Shown here: in pieces, positions 44,705 through 53,071 of the stretch | How the letters are laid out: every line of letters begins with the position of its first letter | Numbering within the stretch: position 1 is the stretch's first letter | Assembly (NCBI GenBank): GCA_947175205.1 | Contig: CAMWLS010000002.1 | Coordinates: 1 to 64,000 of the forward strand | Length of the DNA stretch: 64,000 bases | Direction: 5' to 3' | DNA from: an uncultured Porphyromonadaceae bacterium | GTDB lineage: Bacteria > Bacteroidota > Bacteroidia > Bacteroidales > Muribaculaceae | Notes under the pieces: generated by a model | Databases searched by the model: none | What the model saw: the letters and a program-made list of their open reading frames with translations, nothing else | What the model was told of the DNA's origin: nothing | Position numbers and translations under genes: made by a program

Positions 44705-45886
44705 ATGAACCCAAAGGTAGAACACATCAAGAGGCTAATGACTGAAACAAATATCAGTCAGACAGAACTTGCTAAACGCAGTGATATTGCATTTGGCACC
44801 CTTAATCGCATCCTAAATGGGAAACAGACTCTCCAACCCAACACAGCGAAGAAGATTGCAGAGGCTCTTGGGTTGAATCTAATAGACCTTATGGATGATG
44901 AGGTAGCCATACCTCAACAGAACTACAATATACAAGGCTACCTTGAGTATAATGGCGAGATAACAAAAATAACTTCATTAAAGCAACTTGAAAAGTGGCT
45001 TACTGATCTCAAAGAAGAAAACGAGATACCACAGCAGGCAAAACTCATTATCAAGCAGAACGAGGCAAACAAACGAGCAATCAAGAGAGACAATCCCAAT
45101 CAGTCATATCAGTTCAATATAGAAGATTTTGATTCGGTTGATACCTATGATGCAACCACATTAGATTGTTGGGCATGGAAAACAGCTGACGATGAAAAGG
45201 ATGGCATAAGGTTGGATTTAGGCAATCAGTGCAGTGGGTATGAGTTTGATTTTATGGGCGAACATTTCTTTACAAATGAATCACTTTACCTATGTGGGCA
45301 ATTCTCACAAGCACCAACAGAGGAACTTAAAAGAATACAGTATCAATTACTGTATGAGAAGAATGGCTATACCGCAAAGAAGAAAATCAAAAATGCTCAT
45401 CGTGATTTGATAAGAAGTGATTGGGATGAAGTTGCACCCCATTGGATGATGTTTGTATGTTGGCAAAAATGTTTGAATAATCAGAGATTTGCTGATTTGC
45501 TTAAATCCATCCCTCGTGATGCCATATTACTTGAAAACTCAACTACTATCCACGAAGGAACAAGCATTTTATGGGGAGCAAAGAATAAGGAGATTGAAGA
45601 AGCAAGAAATATCGTGGCAAGAGCTGCTGAACTTCAATATCTGAAACAGTGCCGAAAGAATGGAACACGCCCCAATAAAGCAGAGATGGAACAACATGCA
45701 ACAGAAGCAAGAAACACCATCCACTATATTGGCAAATACAGTGGTGGAAAAAACTATATGGGTAAAATCCTTAAACGCTGTCAACTTGCACTACTGGATA
45801 GCACAACACCCAAAATTGATTATGAACTGTTGAGGTCAAAGGGCATCTACCTTTTTGGAAAATTACTTACTTTTGTTAATAATTAA
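44705..45886 (+). CDS. HTH (XRE)-NADAR fusion protein
   Basis: 393 residues. Residues 8-65 are a Cro/CI helix-turn-helix (NISQTELAKRSDIAFGTLNR). After a linker, about residues 175-380 match the NADAR/YbiA fold: FMGEHFFTNESLYL (the usual T-hydrophobic-E segment), AHRDLIRSDWDEVAPHWMMF, CLNNQRFADLLKSIPRDAIL, WGAKNKE and the ending NYMGKILKRCQLAL (family pattern N.LG.lLm..R). NADAR enzymes remove ADP-ribose from guanine in DNA and neutralise DarT1-like toxins; others are predicted in phage-defence loci. No DarT gene is adjacent. Function as repressor plus sensor is inference. Confidence 0.75.
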   Translation: MNPKVEHIKRLMTETNISQTELAKRSDIAFGTLNRILNGKQTLQPNTAKKIAEALGLNLIDLMDDEVAIPQQNYNIQGYLEYNGEITKITSLKQLEKWLTDLKEENEIPQQAKLIIKQNEANKRAIKRDNPNQSYQFNIEDFDSVDTYDATTLDCWAWKTADDEKDGIRLDLGNQCSGYEFDFMGEHFFTNESLYLCGQFSQAPTEELKRIQYQLLYEKNGYTAKKKIKNAHRDLIRSDWDEVAPHWMMFVCWQKCLNNQRFADLLKSIPRDAILLENSTTIHEGTSILWGAKNKEIEEARNIVARAAELQYLKQCRKNGTRPNKAEMEQHATEARNTIHYIGKYSGGKNYMGKILKRCQLALLDSTTPKIDYELLRSKGIYLFGKLLTFVNN

Positions 45887-45893
45887 AAATACA

Positions 45894-46562
45894 ATGAGAA
45901 AAGCCGATATTATAACTGTTGTCGTTGCCTTAATTTGCATATATGCCATTCTTACAATCAAATTAGATATGTTTTGGCGTATATGTGTTAGCGAGAACGC
46001 AGATAATATTAATGAAATTATCCTCAATCTTTCATATAGTTTATTAGCTGCGGTGTTTTTCTACATATTCATCGAGGCCATACCATTCTATTTAACGAGA
46101 AATAAAATTAGAGTAGTCATCCTAAACAAATTGAACGAATTAAAGGGTAGTATCCATAAGGCTAAAACAGCGATTTACCTCCCTTCATTTAGAAATATAC
46201 CCAACACGGAAACTGAGTTCGTTAAAGATTTTAGCAATAAGGATATGAGTGATGCCTATCAATTAGGTGTCGGAGGATTCAAAGATCTTAAAGACTTCTT
46301 TGCCCATAACAAGATTAACATCAGAACACAAATACAAGATATCTTGTCCTATTCCTCATTTTTGACTGAAACAGAAATTGAGATATTGGCATCTATCAAC
46401 ACCTCAAAGTATGTAAATGATTATTTCTTTGTAAAAGATTTTGAAATGCTAAAAATACGAGCTGACCTATACGACAATCAAAAAGAAATTGGTGAAAGTA
46501 TTTTCGCTATTGACAAACTAATTAACACCATTCAAACACGCAATAAGAAAAAAACGCTATAA
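45894..46562 (+). CDS. Two-TM membrane protein next to HTH-NADAR
   Basis: 222 residues from ATG 45894, seven bases after the NADAR stop. TM helices are near residues 5-26 (IITVVVALICIYAILTI) and 42-66 (LSYSLLAAVFFYIFIEAIPF). The rest is a charged cytosolic region (about 80-222) of predicted helices with no recognised domain. Close spacing suggests an operon; a TM protein paired with a nucleotide-related protein is a common layout for abortive-infection effectors, but that is inference here. Confidence 0.65.
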   Translation: MRKADIITVVVALICIYAILTIKLDMFWRICVSENADNINEIILNLSYSLLAAVFFYIFIEAIPFYLTRNKIRVVILNKLNELKGSIHKAKTAIYLPSFRNIPNTETEFVKDFSNKDMSDAYQLGVGGFKDLKDFFAHNKINIRTQIQDILSYSSFLTETEIEILASINTSKYVNDYFFVKDFEMLKIRADLYDNQKEIGESIFAIDKLINTIQTRNKKKTL

Positions 46563-46705
46563 AGCTCTAATTTGCAAATAGAGAGTAAATATTCTGAAAA
46601 GAGGAGGAATATAGGGGCTTTTTATCGTCTTTTATAGGCAAGTAGTTGTCCCCATATTAACCGTAGGACATGCCATATCACTGATATTCAATACTTAATA
46701 TTCGC

Positions 46706-46726
46706 TTCAACGAGGATGAGTACTAA
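46706..46726 (+). repeat. attR: displaced original 3' end of the DUF2795 gene
   Basis: TTCAACGAGGATGAGTACTAA encodes FNEDEY and stop like 35603-35623, but no reading frame of the DUF2795 gene precedes it. The three base differences are synonymous. This is the expected leftover of integration into a gene end. The stretch 46563-46705 shows nothing else. Confidence 0.75.
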
Positions 46727-46747
46727 AGTAAACTATTTTGCATAAGT

Positions 46748-46954
46748 AACATCCTCGCAGAAATACGGGTACGGCTATTGCATACTACGAATTTTATTCG
46801 TAATTTTACGCTTTGAAACCCGCCGTATCCCGTATCCGCAAGGGAAGAGCGATCTCATTGGTGTCCTGTTCTCCGCCAAGAGTGGGACACCTATTGCAGA
46901 TGGCATGAATTATCTGTCCTCTATTTGGGGCGAATCTGTCCGTTGCCGTTAATG
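46748..46954 (+). pseudogene. Open frame with protein-like tail, possible gene remnant
   Basis: A frame without stops runs from about 46748 to a TAA at 46952-46954, overlapping the end of proA. Its last third reads TRRIPYPQGKSDLIGVLFSA, KSGTPIADGMNYLSS, WGESVRCR. Composition looks coding but no start or family is recognised. A short hairpin TACGAA/TTCGTA lies near 46785-46800 and could instead be part of a terminator for the original DUF2795 gene. Confidence 0.3.
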
Positions 46955-48177
46955 AGCCATTTGTAGGTGGTTATTTCGCGTAATGCCATTGGACCGCGGG
47001 CGTGAAGTTTCTGGGTGGAGATACCTATCTCAGCTCCGAGTCCAAACTGAGCGCCGTCTGTAAATGATGTGGGCGCGTTTACATACACGCAGGCCGCATC
47101 AACATCACGCTGAAACAACATTGCTGAGTGCTCATCTGCTGTCACTATGGCTTCTGAATGGCCTGACCCGTATATATTTATATGCTCAATGGCGTCTTCC
47201 ACCGTTCTCACTGTCTTCACAGACATTGCATAGTCAAGGAATTCTGTGCCAAAGTGCCGCTCTGTTGCCGGGCGCAGTAAATCTGCGGGATAGTGCCCGG
47301 CCAGAGCCTCAAATGCAGCCTTATCAGCCCATATTACCACTTCAGCCTGAGCAAGCGCTGCCACAATGGCGGGGAGGTCACCCAGACGGGCATGGTGTAC
47401 AAGGAGGCAGTCCAGGGCGTTGCAGACGCTGACACGCCGTGTCTTGCCGTTATTCACTATAGCGGCAGCCATAGACACATCAGCCGTTTTGTCAATAAAG
47501 GTATGGCATACACCGGCGCCGGTCTCAATGACCGGTATACGTGCGTCCCTGCGAACGCGGTCTATCAGTTGCCGCGAACCGCGCGGAATCAGTAAATCCA
47601 CCAGTCCCCGTGCCTGCAGCAGTTGCGCGGTGGCTTCACGTGTTGAGGGCAGGAGGGTAGCCGCCGCCGTGCTTATGCCGTGCTTTTCCAGGACTGCATG
47701 GATAACGTTCACTATGGCAGCGTTTGAGGCTGCCGCATCATGGCCGCCTTTAAGCACAACGGCGTTTCCTACCTTGAAGCAAAGTGAGAAGACATCAGCA
47801 GAGACATTAGGGCGCGCCTCGTAAATAACACCTATAACCCCAAAAGGTACTGCCTCTTTCCTCAGTACAAGACCATTGGGGAGAACTCGCCGCTCAAGCT
47901 CACCCAGCGGTGACGGCAGAGTAGCCACATGGCGGGTGTCAGCGGCAATAGCCTTTATCCGGTCAGCACTCAGAGCCAGACGGTCATACTTGGGGTCTGA
48001 CGCATCCATACGCGCCAGGTCCTTTTTATTTGCCTCCAGAATCTCCGGTATGGACAGTTCCAGCATGTCAGCAACATCTGCTATGAGGACAGCGCGCCGG
48101 CCGTCTGACATTGTATTTAGTTGCCGCGAGGCCATTCTGGCCGCCTGCAGCATAGGCGTTATATCTTCTTCTGACAT
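46921..48177 (-). CDS. proA: Glutamate-5-semialdehyde dehydrogenase (gamma-glutamyl phosphate reductase)
   Basis: 418 residues. Conserved blocks VIYEARPNVSADVFSLCFKV, VLKGGHDAAASNA and the active-site Cys region TRRVSVCNALDCLLVH fit ProA. It reduces gamma-glutamyl phosphate with NADPH, second step of proline synthesis. Third gene of the proC-proB-proA operon, 10 bases after proB. Confidence 0.95.
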   Translation of the reverse strand: MSEEDITPMLQAARMASRQLNTMSDGRRAVLIADVADMLELSIPEILEANKKDLARMDASDPKYDRLALSADRIKAIAADTRHVATLPSPLGELERRVLPNGLVLRKEAVPFGVIGVIYEARPNVSADVFSLCFKVGNAVVLKGGHDAAASNAAIVNVIHAVLEKHGISTAAATLLPSTREATAQLLQARGLVDLLIPRGSRQLIDRVRRDARIPVIETGAGVCHTFIDKTADVSMAAAIVNNGKTRRVSVCNALDCLLVHHARLGDLPAIVAALAQAEVVIWADKAAFEALAGHYPADLLRPATERHFGTEFLDYAMSVKTVRTVEDAIEHINIYGSGHSEAIVTADEHSAMLFQRDVDAACVYVNAPTSFTDGAQFGLGAEIGISTQKLHARGPMALREITTYKWLINGNGQIRPK

Positions 48178-48187
48178 AAGTCTTCAG

Positions 48188-49288
48188 TTATTTGGGAAAA
48201 TCAATGTAAAGATAATCATAATGAACCATGGGACGTGCCCCGCGGTTTCCTATCACCTTCCGGGCCTCACCTGAACTATATGCAATACGCCCTATGCCCA
48301 GAACCTGACCGCTGGTAGCGCTGACCACTTTTACAAGGTCATCGCGCTCAAACTCATCTTCCACTGCCGTCACTCCCACCGGCAGAATGGACGCAGCGTG
48401 GGTTGAGAGCACAGCTTCCTCCGCGTTGGCGTCTATCAGTATCCGGCCCTTGGCAAACCCTTCACTGTGGGCTATCCACCGCTTCATACTTGACGTAGGA
48501 TTCTTTGACGGTGAGAAGCGGGTGCATATCGGGCGTTCCTTACCCTCTATTAACAGACGGGGCAGTATGCCGTCAGTTTTGCCATTGGCAATGATAACCT
48601 CAATACCCTCATCTGCCACCTTGCGTGCTATACGGTACTTGGTAACCATCCCTCCGCGCCCGAAACCGGAGCGCTCCGTTCGAATATAAGATGACAAGTC
48701 TCGGCCGGAATCAACTGTCTCTATAACTCTTGAACCGGCGGCTTTGGGATCACCGTCATATATGCCGTCAATATTACTCAGAATAACAAGGGCATCACAA
48801 TCAAGCATGGCCGCCACCAGCCCGGAGAGCTCGTCATTATCAGTGAACATCAGCTCAGAAACTGAAACCGTGTCATTTTCATTTACAATAGGTATTACGC
48901 CGTTATCCAGCATAGTGAGCATGCAGTTACGCTGATTGAGATAATGCCGGCGGGTGGCAAAACTCTCCTTTAGTGTCAGCACCTGACCCACCATAATACC
49001 GTGCTCACGGAACAGATCATAGTACCTGTTAATAAGTTTAGCCTGCCCCACCCCGGAAAACAGCTGACGCCGGTCAACGTCATCAAGACGCGACGTATTA
49101 AGACCTTTCAGCTCTGAGCGGCCGCAGGCCACGGCTCCTGAGGAGACGACCACAACCTCTATTCCGGCTTGACGCAACTCTGCCACCTGGTCAACCAGCG
49201 ATGACAGCCGCGTAACGTCAAGTGTGCCGTCACAGCGTGTCAGTACGTTACTGCCTACCTTTACCGTTATTCTTCTTCCTGCGCTCAT
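48188..49288 (-). CDS. proB: Glutamate 5-kinase
   Basis: 366 residues: N-terminal amino acid kinase domain (TVKVGSNVLTR, VSSGAVACGRSEL, VNENDTVS, GRGGMVTKYRIARKVADEG) and C-terminal PUA domain (LSTHAASILPVGVTAVEDEF, IAYSSGEARKVIG). It phosphorylates glutamate and is the feedback-regulated step. It overlaps proC by four bases. Confidence 0.95.
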   Translation of the reverse strand: MSAGRRITVKVGSNVLTRCDGTLDVTRLSSLVDQVAELRQAGIEVVVVSSGAVACGRSELKGLNTSRLDDVDRRQLFSGVGQAKLINRYYDLFREHGIMVGQVLTLKESFATRRHYLNQRNCMLTMLDNGVIPIVNENDTVSVSELMFTDNDELSGLVAAMLDCDALVILSNIDGIYDGDPKAAGSRVIETVDSGRDLSSYIRTERSGFGRGGMVTKYRIARKVADEGIEVIIANGKTDGILPRLLIEGKERPICTRFSPSKNPTSSMKRWIAHSEGFAKGRILIDANAEEAVLSTHAASILPVGVTAVEDEFERDDLVKVVSATSGQVLGIGRIAYSSGEARKVIGNRGARPMVHYDYLYIDFPK

Positions 49289-50082
49289 TTCTTCAAGGGT
49301 GTAAGTATGGAATCAATAACCGCAGCGGTAAATCCCTGACGTTCCAGCTGGTTAACGCCGCGGATGGTGATGCCGCCGGGGGTGGTGACAGCATTGACCA
49401 GCTGCTGGAGAGTCAGGTCTGATGACTCTATTACCGCTGTTGCGCCACTGACTGTTGCCGTGAAGTATTCTACAGCCTCATCATAAGAGAAGCCAAGTTC
49501 CACACCTGCCTGGGCCGCGGCGGCAATAAACCTGTAAACATAAGCAATACCACATGAGCAGAGGGCCATCCCGGCCTCCATCTTGCTCTCATCCACAAAT
49601 TTCAGCCGCGTCATAGGCGCAAAGAGGGCATGGATTTCATCCAGCTTCTCCTTATCAACACCCGCAGCAGCGGCAAAAGTCATACCCTTACCCACCTGCA
49701 GCGCAGTGTTAGGAATCATATAGATAACCCCTATGGAGTCCCGGTCTATCAGCTTCTGCAGCTCAGCCGGCCCTATTCCCGCAGCTACAGATACCACCAC
49801 GGAATCATCCCTGAGATTAGGCCTGACCTGATTCAACACCTCCTTTATTGCCCATGGCTTTACTGCCAGTACCACCAGTGATGAATCCTTTACTGAAGCT
49901 GCAATATCTGTGGTCACCGTAAGGTTAGGTGCTTCACTGAATGTAACCTTGAAGCTCTTCAGGCGGCCTATGGAACGGTTTGCCACACAGACTTCTGAAT
50001 GTGAATACTTTAACAAGCCCCCGGCTATTGCAGAGCCCATATTTCCGGCGCCTATTACCGTTATTTTATTATACAGCGACAT
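49285..50082 (-). CDS. proC: Pyrroline-5-carboxylate reductase
   Basis: 265 residues. Rossmann start VIGAGNMGSAIAGGLLK; LAVKPWAI; C-terminal TTPGGITIRGVNQLERQGF. It completes proline synthesis. First gene of the operon. No good promoter is visible in 50083-50260, which has AT-rich runs only. Confidence 0.95.
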   Translation of the reverse strand: MSLYNKITVIGAGNMGSAIAGGLLKYSHSEVCVANRSIGRLKSFKVTFSEAPNLTVTTDIAASVKDSSLVVLAVKPWAIKEVLNQVRPNLRDDSVVVSVAAGIGPAELQKLIDRDSIGVIYMIPNTALQVGKGMTFAAAAGVDKEKLDEIHALFAPMTRLKFVDESKMEAGMALCSCGIAYVYRFIAAAAQAGVELGFSYDEAVEYFTATVSGATAVIESSDLTLQQLVNAVTTPGGITIRGVNQLERQGFTAAVIDSILTPLKK

Positions 50083-50260
50083 GAGTACAATATTTTAAAG
50101 CCGGACATCCCCGGCATGTGTAAAAACACGGTTAATAATTTAATTTGAATTTCATTTATTTAAACTCAAAAAAATCATTTAACTCATGAAGTTTATTTAA
50201 GAATACCTTTAATTCCCACAAAAGTACTCAAAAGTCATTAAACTCTCCAACTATCTCCAG

Positions 50261-51028
50261 TCAGTTTTGCATTAAACGCAGCTTATGCAGCTCCCCCCGG
50301 AATGAAGCCCCCACAGGTAAGTCCACACCGTGGCCGGTTTCTGACCCACTGTAACACAGAGTGACACTGGTGCTGTCATATGCCTTCACGCGCTGTGTAT
50401 TCACCACATATGATTTATGTATTCTCAGAAAGCGCTCCGGAGGAAGCAGCTCCAGCAACGCTTTAATGGTGACACGTGAAATAAGGCGCTCCGTATCTGT
50501 ATGAATCTTCACATAATCCTTCACTCCCTCAATATAGACTATACTCTCCGGGGCAATATTCATAAATCTGCGGTCCACGCGCAAGGTGAGCATTACAGTT
50601 CCCTCTGCAGGGCCCGGTACAGTCCGGTCCGCACTCCGTAACAGCGTCTTCTGTACCGCCCGGTCAAATCTTGCCGCTTGAATGGGCTTAAGCAGATAAT
50701 CCACCGCATCAAGGTCATAGCTGCATGCCGCATACTCTGAATATGCAGTAGTGAAAACTACCAGTGTGCTGGAGGGAAGATGACCAGCAAAGTCTATACC
50801 CCTCATATCCGGCATCTCAATGTCCAGGAATACAAGGTCCACTGAGTTAGACTTCATCCATTCCAGAGCCTCCAGGGGCCCAGGGAACACGCCCATAAGC
50901 TTCAGCAACGGGTGGTGCGAGGCCATGAGCGCCAGGCCGCGCCGCGCTATGGGCTCGTCATCTATTATAATACAGCTCAGCGGCTTTGCTTCTGCACAGC
51001 CATGGCCATAGGAAACGAAACCAATCAT
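50261..51028 (-). CDS. LytTR family response regulator
   Basis: 255 residues. REC domain about 18-130 (CIIIDDEPIARRG, phospho-Asp in DLVFLDIEMPDM, Lys in DYLLKPI). LytTR DNA-binding domain about 150-250 (SIVYIEGVKDYVKIHT, RFLRIHKSYVVN). Divergent from a LytS-type kinase gene with 189 bases between, so the two form a two-component pair. Confidence 0.92.
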   Translation of the reverse strand: MIGFVSYGHGCAEAKPLSCIIIDDEPIARRGLALMASHHPLLKLMGVFPGPLEALEWMKSNSVDLVFLDIEMPDMRGIDFAGHLPSSTLVVFTTAYSEYAACSYDLDAVDYLLKPIQAARFDRAVQKTLLRSADRTVPGPAEGTVMLTLRVDRRFMNIAPESIVYIEGVKDYVKIHTDTERLISRVTIKALLELLPPERFLRIHKSYVVNTQRVKAYDSTSVTLCYSGSETGHGVDLPVGASFRGELHKLRLMQN

Positions 51029-51148
51029 GGTAAGAATATGTAACAGAAAATGACTGCGTGAATAACATAATCAATCCGGGAAAGCCCCGGTACTTTCCTC
51101 TTAAAAACGTATAACAGAGGAATCATTGTATAATAAAACCGCGAAAAA

Positions 51149-51179
51149 GCGACCAACCTTTATTTATATGCGACCAACC
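51149..51179 (+). promoter_or_regulatory. Two direct repeats 21 bp apart, probable LytTR operator
   Basis: GCGACCAACC at 51149-51158 and again at 51170-51179. The 21-base period places both on the same DNA face, the known layout of LytTR regulator sites (AgrA, AlgR-like). They end 26 bases before the kinase -7 box (51206-51213). Confidence 0.65.
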
Positions 51180-51205
51180 ATTTTTACCTACGCCTGAAAA
51201 ACCAC

Positions 51206-51213
51206 TACTTTTG
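51206..51213 (+). promoter_or_regulatory. -7 promoter element of the LytS-type kinase
   Basis: TActTTTG, then CGCT and the GTG start at 51218. Four bases separate the box from the start codon, so the mRNA would be leaderless or nearly so. Confidence 0.6.
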
Positions 51214-51217
51214 CGCT

Positions 51218-52990
51218 GTGAAAAAGATTGTGGTAAATTTTGTTCTTTGGCTTATTTTCTCGCTGATGCAGTGCGGCCCGGTGGCGGGTGCGCTTGAGCT
51301 TGGCAAGGGTGACGGTCCTGTGGCGACACTGTGGCTTATGGCACCTTTCTCGCTGCTCAGCCTTGCACTGGTTATCATTACCACCTGCTATGCCGTACCC
51401 CGGCTTCTGTTACGCCGCAAATGGGGTGTCTACGCCTTGCTTGAGTTTGGTATGGCATACCTCATCTCTCTTGTGGAACAGCTGATTACAGCCTACATAT
51501 GGACCCGTTGGGAGATAATGTCCCCTGAGCATAGCCTTAACCTGGGTTGGCTGGCGGTGAACACACTCTGTAATTCCCTGATGCTATTCTTCACGCTGCT
51601 TGCCGTGGGTGGATGGTATTTGTTTGACTCCGCCCGTAGCAATCTAAAGAAAGAGAAGATTCTTACAGACCGCATAGAGAACTATATGGCTGCCGTAAGA
51701 CAAATGTTGCGGCCGGAGCTCCTCTCAGAACGTCTTGGAGAAATTGCGGGGAAAGTTGAGAAAGCTCCGCAGGCAGCAGAGAAAGACATTAATGTGCTGG
51801 CCTCTGAACTGCGTGAAAGCCTCTGCAATCTTCCCGTTCCACTATCCACGGATGAAGATTTCACATCCGGGAATAAGGATAATCACAGATTTAACAGATG
51901 GCTGACCTCACGGAAGTATCACCTCGCGCGTGTCATAGTTTTCCAGCTCTCGCTTATAGGCATCTGTTTCGGAGCATTTTTCTCCACACCTGACCAACCG
52001 GAATTCCGCGGCCGCTTAGGGGGCTTTCTTGTGTTGCTGGCTATGTTTGAGATAATTGCCGCCATTGATGTCTTCATCTTTTTCCGCTCATTCCGCAAGA
52101 AGCGTCGCAGAGCACGCTTCATTGTGGCATCATGCCTGCTGGGCGTTTTAATGTTCCTTCCCATTATTGCTGAAAGAGTGGCACAACATCAGATGGATCC
52201 CACACTGAATGACACCATTTTCATCTTTACCACTGTACTTGAAACAGCCGCCACCATTCTGATGATTACATTCTACCTTGCCGGAATTGGAGCCGTGCTC
52301 CTTTATCAGGATTGGCTGCTACATACACACAGGCTACATAGCCTGCAAGCCTCTACCAAGCGCCTGGAATATGCCAATCTCAAGAAGCAGATAAATCCTC
52401 ACTTTCTTTTCAATGTCCTCAATAACGCCGGAATTCTCACATCTCTTGAGGCCACGGAAGCACGGGACATGCTTCTTGAACTGCGTAAGCTGATTGACTA
52501 TCAGTTCCGCGAGACTGAACAGTCCACCGCAAACCTGACTGACACCATCTCTTTCATACGTGCCTATCTCGCATTAGAGACAACGCGCCGGACCGTATTC
52601 CGTTTCACGGTCAGCTGCACCGGCTCCCCGGAGGGAATCAGCGTACCCACATTGCTGTTTATTCCCTTTGTGGAGAATGCTGTAAAGTATTCCCTCAACA
52701 AAACCGGTACTGACATGGTAAAGGTCAGTTTCAAGATAAATGAGTCCCGCTTGCTTTTCAGTTGCGTGAATCCCGTGGAGGATGACCACTCGGCCGAATC
52801 CTCAGCACCGGCAACCCCTAAGGGCACCACTGATGCCGGGGGACTTGGAATTGCCAATACCCTGCGGCGCCTTGAACTCCTTTATGATGATGACTTCTCA
52901 TACAGTGCCGGCAACTGCCACGGGCTATACCGCGTAACCCTTGACATACCCGTTTCCAGGGAACTGCCATTCACACATCTGACTTGCTGA
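51218..52990 (+). CDS. LytS/YehU-type membrane histidine kinase
   Basis: 590 residues with GTG start. Two groups of TM helices: four near residues 5-140 and three near 230-380. The His_kinase motif is LKKQINPHFLFNVLNN (His about 405); the ATPase motifs VPTLLFIPFVENAVKYSL and GGLGIANTLRRLE follow. It should phosphorylate the divergent LytTR regulator. The ligand is unknown. The extra-long membrane region, with two separated TM sets, is unusual for compact members. Confidence 0.9.
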   Translation: MKKIVVNFVLWLIFSLMQCGPVAGALELGKGDGPVATLWLMAPFSLLSLALVIITTCYAVPRLLLRRKWGVYALLEFGMAYLISLVEQLITAYIWTRWEIMSPEHSLNLGWLAVNTLCNSLMLFFTLLAVGGWYLFDSARSNLKKEKILTDRIENYMAAVRQMLRPELLSERLGEIAGKVEKAPQAAEKDINVLASELRESLCNLPVPLSTDEDFTSGNKDNHRFNRWLTSRKYHLARVIVFQLSLIGICFGAFFSTPDQPEFRGRLGGFLVLLAMFEIIAAIDVFIFFRSFRKKRRRARFIVASCLLGVLMFLPIIAERVAQHQMDPTLNDTIFIFTTVLETAATILMITFYLAGIGAVLLYQDWLLHTHRLHSLQASTKRLEYANLKKQINPHFLFNVLNNAGILTSLEATEARDMLLELRKLIDYQFRETEQSTANLTDTISFIRAYLALETTRRTVFRFTVSCTGSPEGISVPTLLFIPFVENAVKYSLNKTGTDMVKVSFKINESRLLFSCVNPVEDDHSAESSAPATPKGTTDAGGLGIANTLRRLELLYDDDFSYSAGNCHGLYRVTLDIPVSRELPFTHLTC

Positions 52991-53071
52991 ATACATACAG
53001 TCACGGCCTCCTAAGGCCCTGAACGCTTAAATATTTATAATTCACAGTTACTTAAACCGCACATTGCGCCT

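Larger units (their letters stand above)
35611..46713. mobile_element. Integrated element of about 11 kb inserted in the 3' end of the DUF2795 gene
   Basis: Bounded by the duplicated 3'-end sequence of the DUF2795 gene; the tyrosine recombinase gene is just inside the left end. The interior is clearly more AT-rich than both flanks and holds an excisionase-like HTH, a primase-like replication protein, a second recombinase, lipoproteins and a HTH-NADAR gene. No relaxase, coupling protein, type IV secretion, capsid or terminase genes are seen. A satellite-type or defence island is the best guess; true mobility is untested. Confidence 0.75.

Noticed and set aside
35787..46562. Integrative conjugative element
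   Set aside because: No relaxase, coupling protein or type IV secretion gene is visible within the borders.
44705..46562. Classical DarT1-NADAR toxin-antitoxin pair
   Set aside because: The neighbour is a two-TM protein with no ADP-ribosyltransferase-like motif that I can see.
51149..51179. CRISPR-like direct repeats
   Set aside because: Only two ten-base copies; the 21-base spacing fits a regulator site. No CRISPR array or cas gene was seen anywhere in the window.
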